From contig DJDY01000052.1 of assembly GCA_002435585.1 (NCBI GenBank), positions 1-27,213 of the forward strand: a stretch of 27,213 nucleotides of DNA, given 5' to 3'. Shown one piece after another: positions 14,958-24,017 of the stretch (the first letter of the stretch is position 1; the number at the start of each line of letters is the position of its first letter). Below the pieces are notes generated by a model. That model was not told the origin of the DNA. It saw nothing but the letters and a program-made list of their open reading frames with translations, and did no database searches. Source of the DNA: Lachnospira sp. UBA5912 (lineage in GTDB: Bacteria > Bacillota > Clostridia > Lachnospirales > Lachnospiraceae). The position numbers were made by a program, and so were the translations under genes.

Positions 14958-16996
14958 TACGCTGTCACCATCCCTACTGATTGTAATTCAACATTGGATT
15001 CCACTTCATTATATGAAATAACAATGATATCCTTGTAATAATCAGATGCAAGCTTTTTAAAATACAATCTGACTATTGGAGAAGTTATAACTATAGGATT
15101 CTTTCCCATATCCTCAAGCTTCTTTAACTCTTCACCAAGTGAATCCATAATTGCCTTTGTACGCGCAGGATCAAGTGAAAGATAAGAGCCCTGTTCTGTA
15201 TTCTTTACTGCTCCCATAATCTCCTGTTCAACCTTAGGATCAAGTGTAATAACATTAGTAACTTCATTAGGTGGGAAATACTTACCAGAAATAGCTCTCT
15301 TTAAGCTCTGTCTTACATACTCTGTAAGTATATCTGTATCTCTTGTTACAGCTGCATGGTCAGCAAGCGTTTCAAATATAGTAACAAGATCTCTTATGGA
15401 AATACCTTCTTCAAGAAGATTCTGTAATACTTTCTGGATTTCACCTATTCCTAACAGCTTAGGTACAAGTTCTTCAATAAGTGCTGAGTTATTGTCTTTA
15501 ATATTATTGATAAGATTCTGCACATCCTGTCTTGTAAGAAGTTCTGCAATATGCTGTCTTATAACCTCTGTAAGATGTGTCGCTATTATTGAAGGAGGAT
15601 CTACAACTGTATATCCTAACGACTCTGCTCTTTCTCTCTGGCTTTCAGTTATCCAGATAGCTGGAAGATGGAAAGATGGTTCAAATGTAGGAATACCTGT
15701 AATCTCTTCTTCGACATAACCTGGATTCATAGCCATGTAATGGTCAAATAATATCTCTCCCTCGCTGACCTGTATGCCCTTTATCTTAATAACATACTGG
15801 TTAGGATTAAGCTGTATGTTATCTCTCAGACGTATAATAGGTACAACCGCACCAAGTTCAAGAGCAATCTGTCGTCTAATCATAACTACTCGGTCAAGAA
15901 GGTCACCACCCTGATTAACATCGGCAAGTGGAATAATACCATAACCAAACTCAAGCTCTATAGGATCAACATTAAGCAGCGAAACAACATTCTCTGGTTT
16001 TCTTATCTCCTGGGCCTCCGTTTCTTCTGCCTCTGCCATCTCTTCAATAGTGGTCTCTCCTGTCTTATCCTTAAGCTTTCTGCCATATATGATAAGTAAT
16101 ACTCCGAGTGGTACAAATATGTATATAGGCAATGGTGTTAATATACCTAAAAATGTAAGTGCTGCGCCAACCATAATAAGAACCCTGTCTATAGAGAACA
16201 GCTGTCCTACCATCTCGTCACCAAGTTCACCCTCACTAGATGCCTTAGTAACCAGAATACCTGTTGACAAAGATATAAGCAATGATGGAATCTGTGAACA
16301 CAGACCATCACCTATTGTAAGTATGGCATAAGTAGACAATGCATCGTTTATAGACTGTCCCCTGTATAGCATACCCATAATGATACCACCTACAAGGTTA
16401 ATAGCAGTTATGATAAGACCTGCTGTAGCATCTCCCTTAACATACTTAGTAGCACCATCCATAGAACCAAAGAAGCTGTTTTCCTGTTGTAATTTTTTTC
16501 TTCTTTCTGCTGCTTCCTTATCTGTTATGGCTCCTGTATTAAGGTCAGAATCAATAGCCATCTGTTTACCAGCCATAGCATCCAGTGTGAATCTTGCTGT
16601 AACTTCTGATACTCTTTCAGAACCTTTATTGATAACTATAAACTGTACAATAACAAGTACTATGAAAATAATAGTACCAATAACAAGGTTGCCACCACCT
16701 ACAAACTGTCCAAAGGTTGCAACTACATGTCCGGCATAACCATCTCTTAGAATCATCTTTGTTGATGAAACGTTAAGAGATATCCTGAATATGGTTGTAA
16801 ACAACAGCATTGTTGGAAACGCTGCCATATCAAGTACTTCTTTCGCATATAACGAATTAAACAATATAATAAGTGCAATCATAATATTGAATGCAAGTAA
16901 TATATCAAGTAACCATGAAGGAATCGAAATAATGAAGAATAAAACAGCTGAAAGTATATATATGCCCATAAATAAGTCATTTTTCTTTAACTTCAC
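14957..16996 (-). CDS. flhA: FlhA flagellar export gate protein
   Basis: The protein has 679 residues, normal for FlhA. The N-terminal half is strongly hydrophobic with several membrane helices (roughly the first 320 residues) and contains the conserved cytoplasmic-loop motif region and AILTIGDGLCSQIPSLLISLS. The C-terminal cytoplasmic domain (about 340-679) forms the nonameric ring binding export chaperones. It is the central proton-coupled gate of the type III export machine. The start is GTG at 16994-16996, with GGAGGAG 7 nt before it. A 121-bp AT-rich gap to flhB (16997-17117) shows no gene or clear signal. Confidence 0.97.
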   Translation of the reverse strand: MKLKKNDLFMGIYILSAVLFFIISIPSWLLDILLAFNIMIALIILFNSLYAKEVLDMAAFPTMLLFTTIFRISLNVSSTKMILRDGYAGHVVATFGQFVGGGNLVIGTIIFIVLVIVQFIVINKGSERVSEVTARFTLDAMAGKQMAIDSDLNTGAITDKEAAERRKKLQQENSFFGSMDGATKYVKGDATAGLIITAINLVGGIIMGMLYRGQSINDALSTYAILTIGDGLCSQIPSLLISLSTGILVTKASSEGELGDEMVGQLFSIDRVLIMVGAALTFLGILTPLPIYIFVPLGVLLIIYGRKLKDKTGETTIEEMAEAEETEAQEIRKPENVVSLLNVDPIELEFGYGIIPLADVNQGGDLLDRVVMIRRQIALELGAVVPIIRLRDNIQLNPNQYVIKIKGIQVSEGEILFDHYMAMNPGYVEEEITGIPTFEPSFHLPAIWITESQRERAESLGYTVVDPPSIIATHLTEVIRQHIAELLTRQDVQNLINNIKDNNSALIEELVPKLLGIGEIQKVLQNLLEEGISIRDLVTIFETLADHAAVTRDTDILTEYVRQSLKRAISGKYFPPNEVTNVITLDPKVEQEIMGAVKNTEQGSYLSLDPARTKAIMDSLGEELKKLEDMGKNPIVITSPIVRLYFKKLASDYYKDIIVISYNEVESNVELQSVGMVTA

Positions 16997-17117
16997 CTTA
17001 TTTCTCCTCCCTGACGCAATAATATCTCATAAATGTTTATCCTTAACTATAAAATATATAATGCCAATTATTCTACTTTATTTGACATTTACTGACTAAT
17101 TATATCACATTATTTTA

Positions 17118-18245
17118 TTATAATCTATTATTTGTTCTCATAACTGTAGCAAGAATTTCAGCAACCGCCTGATAAAGCTCCGGAGGTATTTCCATGCCAA
17201 TGTCTATATTATGATATAATATCCTGGCAAGTGGCTTATTCTCAACTATTGCTATATTATATTCTTTAGCCTTATCCTTGATCTGGAAAGCAAGATAATC
17301 TGCACCCTTTGCAATTACAACAGGAGCTTTTCCCTCATTAGGTTCATACTTTAATGCCACAGCAAAATGTGTAGGGTTAGTTATAACAACATCTGCTTCG
17401 GGAAGCTGCTGCATCATTCTTCTTCTTGATACTTCCTGCATCCTTCTTCTTATCTGTCCCTTTACCTGAGGATCACCTTCAGAATTCTTGAATTCATCTT
17501 TAACTTCCTGCTTTGTCATCATGTTATCATTCTTGAACTTACGTCTCTGATATATAAGATCAACAAATCCAACAATCAGAAACACGGCACTGATTTTAAT
17601 ACCAAGGTCTATAATGATATTTCCAACTGTAGATAATGCTGTATTAAGTCCTATATCATAAAACGTAAGCAAAACATTCATCTTGCTTTTGATAGTAGTA
17701 TACACCACTATCATTATAATAGAAATCATAGCTATTGACTTAAGAAGCTCTACAAGCTGTCTTACAGAAAACATCCTTTTAAAGCCACTCAATGGACTTA
17801 TTTTACTAAGTTTAGGCTGTAATGGCTTAGATGTTATCATCCACTTCTGTTGAAGCATATTGCCAAGAACCGCTATAACAACCGCTACCAGCAATATCGG
17901 TATGACTAGCTTTATTATATCAAGTATAACCTGCTGTGTTACCGCCATAACGGTTTTAACTGGAAGTCCATTAGGACTCTCCTCAACAACTCTTGACATA
18001 GAATTATATATATCCTTATAAACATTAATAAGTCCTGTTCCAAGGCTTGATAAATATACTTTAAGTATAATAAAAAGCGACATAAGTGAAACAGCAGTTA
18101 TGATTTCCTTACTTTTAGCAACCTGACCTTCCTTACGGATATCATTAAGTTTCTTACTGGTTGCCGGCTCTGTCTTTTCGCCTCCAGGTCCATCTTTGGC
18201 GAAGAACTGAAGATTTATCTCAAACAACAATGCTTTATCACTCAT
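17118..18245 (-). CDS. flhB: FlhB flagellar export switch protein
   Basis: The protein has 375 residues. Four membrane helices occupy roughly 45-245, and a cytoplasmic domain follows. The autocleavage motif NPTH is intact with Asn290 in VVITNPTHFAV, so the export-specificity switch should work. The N-terminal EKTEPATSKKLNDIRKEGQV stretch is the family signature. Its ATG at 18243-18245 is one nucleotide downstream of the fliR stop, so coupling is likely. Confidence 0.97.
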   Translation of the reverse strand: MSDKALLFEINLQFFAKDGPGGEKTEPATSKKLNDIRKEGQVAKSKEIITAVSLMSLFIILKVYLSSLGTGLINVYKDIYNSMSRVVEESPNGLPVKTVMAVTQQVILDIIKLVIPILLVAVVIAVLGNMLQQKWMITSKPLQPKLSKISPLSGFKRMFSVRQLVELLKSIAMISIIMIVVYTTIKSKMNVLLTFYDIGLNTALSTVGNIIIDLGIKISAVFLIVGFVDLIYQRRKFKNDNMMTKQEVKDEFKNSEGDPQVKGQIRRRMQEVSRRRMMQQLPEADVVITNPTHFAVALKYEPNEGKAPVVIAKGADYLAFQIKDKAKEYNIAIVENKPLARILYHNIDIGMEIPPELYQAVAEILATVMRTNNRL

Positions 18246-18246
18246 A

Positions 18247-19023
18247 TCAACTCATACCTCTTACAAGCAACGAAAACACATCTTTAATTTCTTCAAATAT
18301 AAAATTAGAAACAGCTGGAAGCATACTTATTGTAAAAAATATAACAAATATACCAACAAATATCTTAAGCTGCATACCAACAACAAACATATTCATCTGT
18401 GGTGCTATCCTTGCAAGTATGGCAAGAATACAATTCAGAAGCAGCATAGTTGCAAAAACTGGAAGTGCTATTCTGAAACCTATAACAAAATAGTCTGACA
18501 TAAACTGAATAATAGTTGTATACAGACCAGCTCCAAACTTAACACCACCAATTGGTATAACATTATAAGTTTCCACTATGGCTTCTATTAAAAATCTGTG
18601 CATACCTGATATTATAAGAAGAAGCATAAGCATGTAATAATAGAAGTTACCCATAATACCAACCTGCATACGTGTTGTCGGATCATATAACTGTGCCATG
18701 GACAAACCTATATCCATATCTATCATTTTACCGGAAAACTGTATTATCTGTACGGCAAATGACGACACAGCTCCTAATAAAACACCAACTATAACTTCCT
18801 GTACAACTATTATGCAAAATTCTATCATGTTATCATACTGTACACTCATGTCCGGATGAATTGAATATACTATAACGCTTAATGCTAACGAAAATCCAAT
18901 CTTAAATCTATTAGGTACATTTGCCGTATTAAAAAAAGGCGCAGCAAAGACAAATGAAGCTAATCGAATAAGTATCAAAACAAATAGCTCAAATTGTCCA
19001 AGTGCGACTTCGTAATTAATCAT
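18247..19023 (-). CDS. fliR: FliR flagellar export gate protein
   Basis: The protein has 258 residues, mostly hydrophobic, with about six membrane helices. It begins MINYEVALGQFELFVLILIR and includes FGAG-type turns, all typical of FliR. It forms the export pore with FliP and FliQ. AAAGGA lies before the ATG at 19023, and fliQ ends 29 bp upstream. Confidence 0.95.
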   Translation of the reverse strand: MINYEVALGQFELFVLILIRLASFVFAAPFFNTANVPNRFKIGFSLALSVIVYSIHPDMSVQYDNMIEFCIIVVQEVIVGVLLGAVSSFAVQIIQFSGKMIDMDIGLSMAQLYDPTTRMQVGIMGNFYYYMLMLLLIISGMHRFLIEAIVETYNVIPIGGVKFGAGLYTTIIQFMSDYFVIGFRIALPVFATMLLLNCILAILARIAPQMNMFVVGMQLKIFVGIFVIFFTISMLPAVSNFIFEEIKDVFSLLVRGMS

Positions 19024-19051
19024 TATAACTTAATCCTTTAATTAAATTTAA

Positions 19052-19315
19052 TTAAATAAACTGGGAAAAATTCCATAAATTATTCATAAATCCTGTAATC
19101 TGATTCAGCATCCATGAACCCAAAACTAAAATAGTAATCAGAATAGCTAAAAGTTTAGGTACGAATGTAAGTGTCTGCTCCTGAATAGATGTAAGTGTCT
19201 GAAACAAACTTATCACAAGACCAACAATCATTGATATGAGCAACACTGGTATTGCTGTTTCTACAATAACCCATATTGTCTGTCTTGCTATGTTAATAAC
19301 TGTACCAGAATCCAT
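19052..19315 (-). CDS. fliQ: FliQ flagellar export gate protein
   Basis: The protein has 87 residues with two membrane helices (about 12-35 and 50-72) around the conserved QEQTLTFVPKL loop. GGAGA precedes the ATG at 19315. The 89-bp gap to fliP (19316-19404) has only an imperfect AT-rich hairpin and no gene I can support. Confidence 0.95.
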   Translation of the reverse strand: MDSGTVINIARQTIWVIVETAIPVLLISMIVGLVISLFQTLTSIQEQTLTFVPKLLAILITILVLGSWMLNQITGFMNNLWNFSQFI

Positions 19316-19404
19316 ATATATATCTCCATCTTACTATGCATATACATATACAAGCCATAAAGCCTGATATGCTATGCTTATTACATAATTCATATCTTAT
19401 TCAA

Positions 19405-20196
19405 CTACTTAAAAGTTAACATCAGATTACCTATTATAAGATTCCATCCATCTGCCATAACAAACAGCAGTATTTTAAACGGCGCTGAAATAGTAGTTGG
19501 TGGAAGCATCATCATACCCATAGACATAAGTGTTGAAGAAACAACCATATCTATAACTATAAATGGTAAATATATCAAAAATCCAATAATAAATGCAATT
19601 CTTAATTCACTTATTATAAAAGATGGTATAAGAACCCTCAATGTTATATCATCCTCAGATTTAACTGAACCTTCCTCATATCCTGCGATTTTAAGGAAAG
19701 TATCAAGATCCTTTGTTGATGTCTGTTTAAGCATAAAAGTCCGTAAAGGCTTAATTCCCTCATCAAAAGCTTCCTGAGCTGTCATCTCATTATTCGATAG
19801 CGGAACTATTGCATTATTATATACCTCTGTAAATGTAGGTGTCATAACAAACACCGTAAGAAACAATGACAACCCAATAATAACCTGATTAGGCGGAATA
19901 GTCTGGGTACCAATAGCAGCTCTTGTAAAATGAAGAACTATAACTATTCTCGTAAAAGAAGTTAACATAATCAGAATAGATGGAGCAAGTGAAATAACAG
20001 TAAGAACTATAAGCATCTGTAAAACACCTGCCATATCGCTTCCATCACCTGATGATATGCCTATACTTATAAGATTATTATCTCCATCTGCCGCCAGAAC
20101 CTTAGCTGATATTGCAAATATAATACCCATAACTGTACTAGCTGCAACACATACCTTAGCTAAAGTTTTCTTATGTTTCCTAATTAAATGTAACAT
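19405..20196 (-). CDS. fliP: FliP flagellar export gate protein
   Basis: The protein has 263 residues. A signal peptide is likely (basic start HLIRKHKK, hydrophobic core, AxA-like site near residue 35). Four membrane helices follow, with the conserved segments TSFTRIVIVLHFTRAAIG and PPNQVIIGLSLFLTVF. It is a core pore subunit with FliQ and FliR. A weak GGCGG site precedes the ATG at 20196. Confidence 0.95.
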   Translation of the reverse strand: MLHLIRKHKKTLAKVCVAASTVMGIIFAISAKVLAADGDNNLISIGISSGDGSDMAGVLQMLIVLTVISLAPSILIMLTSFTRIVIVLHFTRAAIGTQTIPPNQVIIGLSLFLTVFVMTPTFTEVYNNAIVPLSNNEMTAQEAFDEGIKPLRTFMLKQTSTKDLDTFLKIAGYEEGSVKSEDDITLRVLIPSFIISELRIAFIIGFLIYLPFIVIDMVVSSTLMSMGMMMLPPTTISAPFKILLFVMADGWNLIIGNLMLTFK

Positions 20197-20209
20197 ATCA
20201 TATATCCGC

Positions 20210-20587
20210 CTAATTATCTGGCTTATCCTTTTTGAATTTTTCTAATATATCCTTAAACCCATCACTGTTAACATGCAGCTTACCAGACGAAGCCTGATTA
20301 TATATCAGTTCATCCTCGTTGAGTTCACATAAATACGTAACTGTATCTTTAGCTACTGCAATTGCAAACACTTTACTTCCTATCTTTACTATCTGTATAT
20401 ACTTACTATTAGATATACGCATTGTTTCCAATATATTAATATTGCTGCCAGACATCTTATTCTTCTGATAATTGCCGACAAATCTGGTCACATAATATGT
20501 AAGTGCAAGTACAATAATGAATATAATTAATAAGGTAAAGAGTTGTGCAAAAGCCTCAATCCTGCTGTTCATTGATGCACTGATCAT
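20210..20587 (-). CDS. fliO: FliO flagellar biosynthetic protein
   Basis: The protein has 125 residues: one transmembrane helix (about 14-35) and a short cytosolic domain with the ISNSKYIQIVKIGSK-type FliO/FliZ segment. FliO helps FliP complex assembly. The start at 20587 overlaps the cheY stop by 1 bp; a second ATG lies 15 bp downstream (20572). FliO is poorly conserved, so assignment relies on this segment plus location before fliP. Confidence 0.85.
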   Translation of the reverse strand: MISASMNSRIEAFAQLFTLLIIFIIVLALTYYVTRFVGNYQKNKMSGSNINILETMRISNSKYIQIVKIGSKVFAIAVAKDTVTYLCELNEDELIYNQASSGKLHVNSDGFKDILEKFKKDKPDN

Positions 20588-20949
20588 CAGCCTACAACTT
20601 TCTGTACTGCTTCAATAACTCTGTCAGCCTGGAATGGTTTAACTATGAAATCTTTAGCTCCAGACTGTATTGATTCAATAACCATAGCCTGCTGACCCAT
20701 AGCTGAACACATAATAACAGATGCGTTAGGATCTGTTTCTTTTATCTTCTTAAGTGCCTGAATTCCGTCCATCTCTGGCATAGTAATATCCATAAGCACC
20801 AGGTCTGGCTTTAATTCATTATACTTTTCAACGGCTTTAGCACCGTTTTCCGCTTCACCTGCGATATTGTAACCATTCTTTGTGAGGATATCCTTAATCA
20901 TCATTCTCATAAATGCTGCATCATCACAAATTAAAATATTCTTAGCCAT
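20587..20949 (-). CDS. cheY: CheY chemotaxis response regulator
   Basis: The protein is a single 120-residue receiver domain. The acidic pocket is ICDD (9-10), phospho-acceptor Asp54 is in LVLMDITMPEM, Ser82 is in IMCSAMG, and Lys104 is in FIVKPFQ. It is phosphorylated by CheA and binds FliM/FliY at the switch. AGGAG lies about 8 nt before the ATG at 20949. The upstream 116-bp gap to fliY (20950-21065) is AT-rich with no gene and no convincing terminator. Confidence 0.97.
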   Translation of the reverse strand: MAKNILICDDAAFMRMMIKDILTKNGYNIAGEAENGAKAVEKYNELKPDLVLMDITMPEMDGIQALKKIKETDPNASVIMCSAMGQQAMVIESIQSGAKDFIVKPFQADRVIEAVQKVVG

Positions 20950-21065
20950 ATGATTGATTCTCCTATCTTAACTAAAATATAAATTATTCACTAAATAAAT
21001 CTTTATTATTATACATCATAAAATATAATTTTCATATATCTATTTATTAAAAAAAGATAAATAAA

Positions 21066-22436
21066 TTACTTTATGATTTCTGTTATTCTTACACCAAAGT
21101 TTTCCTCAATAACAACAACTTCACCCTTTGCAACATACTTGCCATTAACAAGTACATCAACCGCTTCTCCAGCTATCTTGTTAAGTTCAACAATTGTACC
21201 TGGTGCAAATTCAAGAATTTCCTTAATTGACTTTGATACTCTTCCAAGTTCAACTGTAACCTGAAGAGGAACATCCATAATCAGATCGATATTTTCTTTT
21301 TGTGTAAGTGGGTTTACATCTGCTGAAAATGGCTGGAACGCAGCTGGTGCTACATTAACATCCTGAGCCGGCTGCTGTGGTGGCATACCATAACCATATG
21401 GCATTCCATAGCCCTGTGGAGGCATACCATAACCATATGGCATTCCCATGCCCTGCTGTGGCATACCCTGTTGCATTCCCATGCCCTGTGGAGACATCCC
21501 CTGCATATTAGGCTGCTGTGACATATCGCCAACAGGCTGTTGTGGCTGCTGCTGTGCTGTTGATTGCTGCTGTGGCTGTTGTGCCTGTGTACCAGCCGCA
21601 GATGCATCCTGTGCTGGAGCACTTCCTGCAGATGCTGTATCCTTACTGTCGTCTGTATTCATCTGTCCACCCATTGTTGGATCAAGTGAGAACATATGTA
21701 ACAGTTCTCTTGCAAAATCAATAGGATATAACTGCATTATCTCACTATCTATGAGATCACCTATCTGCATTTTAAATGCAACCATAACAAATGGTTCTGC
21801 AAGGAATGGTGGAAGAGATTCATCCATTTCGTTATATGTCTCTACTATGTTAGCTATTGGAGGACTTATATCTATTTTTCTGTTAAACATTGATGAAAGT
21901 GATGTTGCTGCTGAACCCATCATCTGATTCATAGCCTCACCTATTGCGCTGAGATGAAGATCTGTAAGTTCTTCTGCATCATCAGCATTACCAGGACCGC
22001 CCATCATAAGGTCAGTAATAATCTTAACATCTCTTTCTTTTAATATAAGTACATTATTGCCGTCAAGACCTTCTTTATATCTGATCTGTAACATAACACA
22101 AGGTCTGTCATATTTTCTCGAAAGCTGTTCCCAATCTGCTACTTCAACTCTTGGTGTTGTTATATTAACTTTCTGATTAAGAAGTGAACTAAGCGTAGTA
22201 GCCGCTGTTCCCATACTTATGTTGGATATTTCACCAACTGCATCCTTTTCGTAATCAGAAAGAATTTCTTCACCACCAGGAACATCGCTATTAGAATTAT
22301 TATCACCGGCTGTGTTATTGTTGTCATTATCAACCGTTGCCGTATCCGCATTATCTTTGTTATCTTTGTTGCTGTCATCATTATTCATTCCATTTAATAA
22401 TGCGTTTATCTCATCCTGTGATAACATGCCATCCAT
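21066..22436 (-). CDS. fliY: FliY switch protein with CheC-like phosphatase domain and SpoA domain
   Basis: The protein has 456 residues. The N-terminal LSQDEINALL segment (about 5-14) resembles the CheY-binding peptide of FliM. Acidic Asp/Asn-rich stretch 18-55 follows. The CheC-like domain (about 58-250) has two phosphatase signatures: E69-x2-N72 in GEISNIS and E167-x2-N170 in GEAMNQMM. A Gln/Gly/Met/Pro-rich linker (about 262-360) with a 13-residue duplication (GMPYGYGMPPQ) leads to the FliN-like SpoA domain (about 381-456). It is the FliN-equivalent switch ring protein and dephosphorylates CheY-P at the motor. Length is above the usual B. subtilis FliY (about 380) because of the linker. 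Its ATG lies 3 nt after the fliM stop. Confidence 0.95.
   Translation of the reverse strand: MDGMLSQDEINALLNGMNNDDSNKDNKDNADTATVDNDNNNTAGDNNSNSDVPGGEEILSDYEKDAVGEISNISMGTAATTLSSLLNQKVNITTPRVEVADWEQLSRKYDRPCVMLQIRYKEGLDGNNVLILKERDVKIITDLMMGGPGNADDAEELTDLHLSAIGEAMNQMMGSAATSLSSMFNRKIDISPPIANIVETYNEMDESLPPFLAEPFVMVAFKMQIGDLIDSEIMQLYPIDFARELLHMFSLDPTMGGQMNTDDSKDTASAGSAPAQDASAAGTQAQQPQQQSTAQQQPQQPVGDMSQQPNMQGMSPQGMGMQQGMPQQGMGMPYGYGMPPQGYGMPYGYGMPPQQPAQDVNVAPAAFQPFSADVNPLTQKENIDLIMDVPLQVTVELGRVSKSIKEILEFAPGTIVELNKIAGEAVDVLVNGKYVAKGEVVVIEENFGVRITEIIK
21382..21446 (-). repeat. Tandem 39-bp repeat in the FliY linker
   Basis: The 26-base text beginning GGCATACCATAACCATATGG occurs at 21382-21407 and again, unchanged, at 21421-21446, a 39-bp (13-codon) period. 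On the protein it is the GMPYGYGMPPQ repeat of the FliY linker. Further related Met/Gly/Gln/Pro units continue to about 21500. Confidence 0.85.
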
Positions 22437-22439
22437 CTG

Positions 22440-23423
22440 TTACTCACTCTCCTCTCTAATTACGTCTGTTATTCTTACTGCGTATTTATCTTCAAAGTAA
22501 CCAGGCAATGCATTGAATTTCTTGATGTTACCTACATACACATCCAGCTCCTGATTGACTTTTTTATCAATTTTAATTATATCTCCTACCTGAAGATTAA
22601 CAAAGTCAGATACATTAACTTTTGACTCTCCAAGTATAGCCTTTATAGGCACTTTCGTCCTGCTGATAATGTTTTCAATAACATCGTCATACATTGTTGG
22701 ATCTTTTTCCTGCATATTAGAAAACCAGAACTTAGTATTAAGCTTATCCATAACCGGCTCTAACAACGTAAATGGAAGACACACATTCACAAGGCCTTCC
22801 ACGTCACCTATTTTAAGATTAATGGTTATAATAGCTATCGTTTCTGTTGGTGATATAATCTGCGCAAACTGCGAATTAGTTTCAATACGTTCAAGCCTTG
22901 GCGTTACTTTTATAACATTTTCCCACGGCTCTTTTAAAAGATTAACACATATTGAAAAAATTCGTTCTATTATAGTTAGCTCTATTTCTGAAAAATCTCT
23001 TTCCTTGTCAAGAGCCGTGCCAGCTCCTCCAAGTAATCTGTCAACTATAGCAAATCCGAGGTTTGATGCCATCTCCATAACCATGTTGCCCGCAAGAGGT
23101 TTCATGCTTACTACTCCGAGTAATACAGGATTAGACAAAGCATTGGAGAATTCTGAGTATATTACTACCTCTGAATTCACTATATCAACACTAACTGTTT
23201 TTCTTAAATAGGCTGGAAGATTAGTTGCTAGAAGTCTTCCAAAATGTTCGAAGATAATCTCAAGAGTTCTTAAATGTTCTTTAGAGAACTTGGAAGGTCT
23301 GGCAAAGTCATAATTCTTCACCTGTTTTTCTTCCGCATCCTTCATATCATCAACATCTAATTCACCAGAACTAAGAGCCTTTAAAAGATTATCTATCTCG
23401 TCTTGCGATAAGACATCTGGCAT
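22440..23423 (-). CDS. fliM: FliM flagellar motor switch protein
   Basis: The protein has 327 residues. The N-terminal LSQDEIDNLLKAL peptide is the CheY-P binding site. The middle CheC-like fold (about 45-230) contains GGAGTALDKERDFSEIE, and the C-terminal SpoA domain (about 250-325) contains LQVGDIIKIDKKVNQELDVYVG. It is the switch protein that transmits CheY-P to FliG. The SD AGGAGG lies about 10 nt before the ATG at 23423. FliG itself is not in the window; it would be expected upstream. Confidence 0.97.
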   Translation of the reverse strand: MPDVLSQDEIDNLLKALSSGELDVDDMKDAEEKQVKNYDFARPSKFSKEHLRTLEIIFEHFGRLLATNLPAYLRKTVSVDIVNSEVVIYSEFSNALSNPVLLGVVSMKPLAGNMVMEMASNLGFAIVDRLLGGAGTALDKERDFSEIELTIIERIFSICVNLLKEPWENVIKVTPRLERIETNSQFAQIISPTETIAIITINLKIGDVEGLVNVCLPFTLLEPVMDKLNTKFWFSNMQEKDPTMYDDVIENIISRTKVPIKAILGESKVNVSDFVNLQVGDIIKIDKKVNQELDVYVGNIKKFNALPGYFEDKYAVRITDVIREESE

Positions 23424-23479
23424 GTCTTCCTCACCTCCTTATACTTCATAATCATTAAACACATTCCCTTGTAACTTAG

Positions 23480-24004
23480 TTACTGTACAACAATAGATAC
23501 AATTACTGATGTTATACACTGTGTCTGGAATGTATCCTGTAACTGTGATAACAGATCAGCCTCAATAGTTGCTTTACTTGATGCTACTGTACTGTATGTA
23601 TATTTCATAGCCTCTGTCTGGACTGCATTTACAATAACTTTCATGCCATTATTAATGGTAGTGCTCTTTGCAGAATAATCCTTGGCTTTTGTGTTAAGAC
23701 CAAGAGAAACATTCATAACAGCATAATGGGTTCTGCCACCATCTGTATATGATATCATAATATCATTAGAGCCATTGTTAGTTACATCAACATAAGATAC
23801 GTCTTCTATTCCTGCATTAGCAGATGAACTCTTATCTGATGTATCTACTCCTGCGACATCAAGATCTATTATCTCTGCCACTTTACTTATAAGCTTATTA
23901 GTTTTGTTATTAGTTGATACTAATGAAAATGTAAGGATAACTGTAAGTGCAAGATTGATAAGTACGAGCGCAAGAGTTATCACATTTAATGTACTTTTTT
24001 TCAT
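23480..24004 (-). CDS. fliL: FliL basal body-associated protein
   Basis: The protein has 174 residues: one transmembrane helix (about 8-29) and an extracellular domain of FliL type with the VVNAVQTEAMKYTYSTV-like segment and a Gln/Thr-rich end. FliL aids stator function. Sequence conservation is low in this family; the gene position between motB and fliM and the size carry much of the call. AAGGAG is 8 nt before the ATG at 24004. Confidence 0.85.
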   Translation of the reverse strand: MKKSTLNVITLALVLINLALTVILTFSLVSTNNKTNKLISKVAEIIDLDVAGVDTSDKSSSANAGIEDVSYVDVTNNGSNDIMISYTDGGRTHYAVMNVSLGLNTKAKDYSAKSTTINNGMKVIVNAVQTEAMKYTYSTVASSKATIEADLLSQLQDTFQTQCITSVIVSIVVQ

Positions 24005-24017
24005 ATGCTTTCTCCTT

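Noticed and set aside
19316..19404. Hairpin between fliQ and fliP as a regulatory element
   Set aside because: GCATA/TATGC and CATAT/ATATG arms are interrupted and AT-rich with no U tail; too weak to call.
21042..21066. ATTTATT/AATAAAT inverted repeat with a seven-T run after fliY as a terminator
   Set aside because: The stem is AT-only and the T run is in the loop, not after the stem; it is expected by chance in such AT-rich sequence, and the adjoining gap gives no further support.
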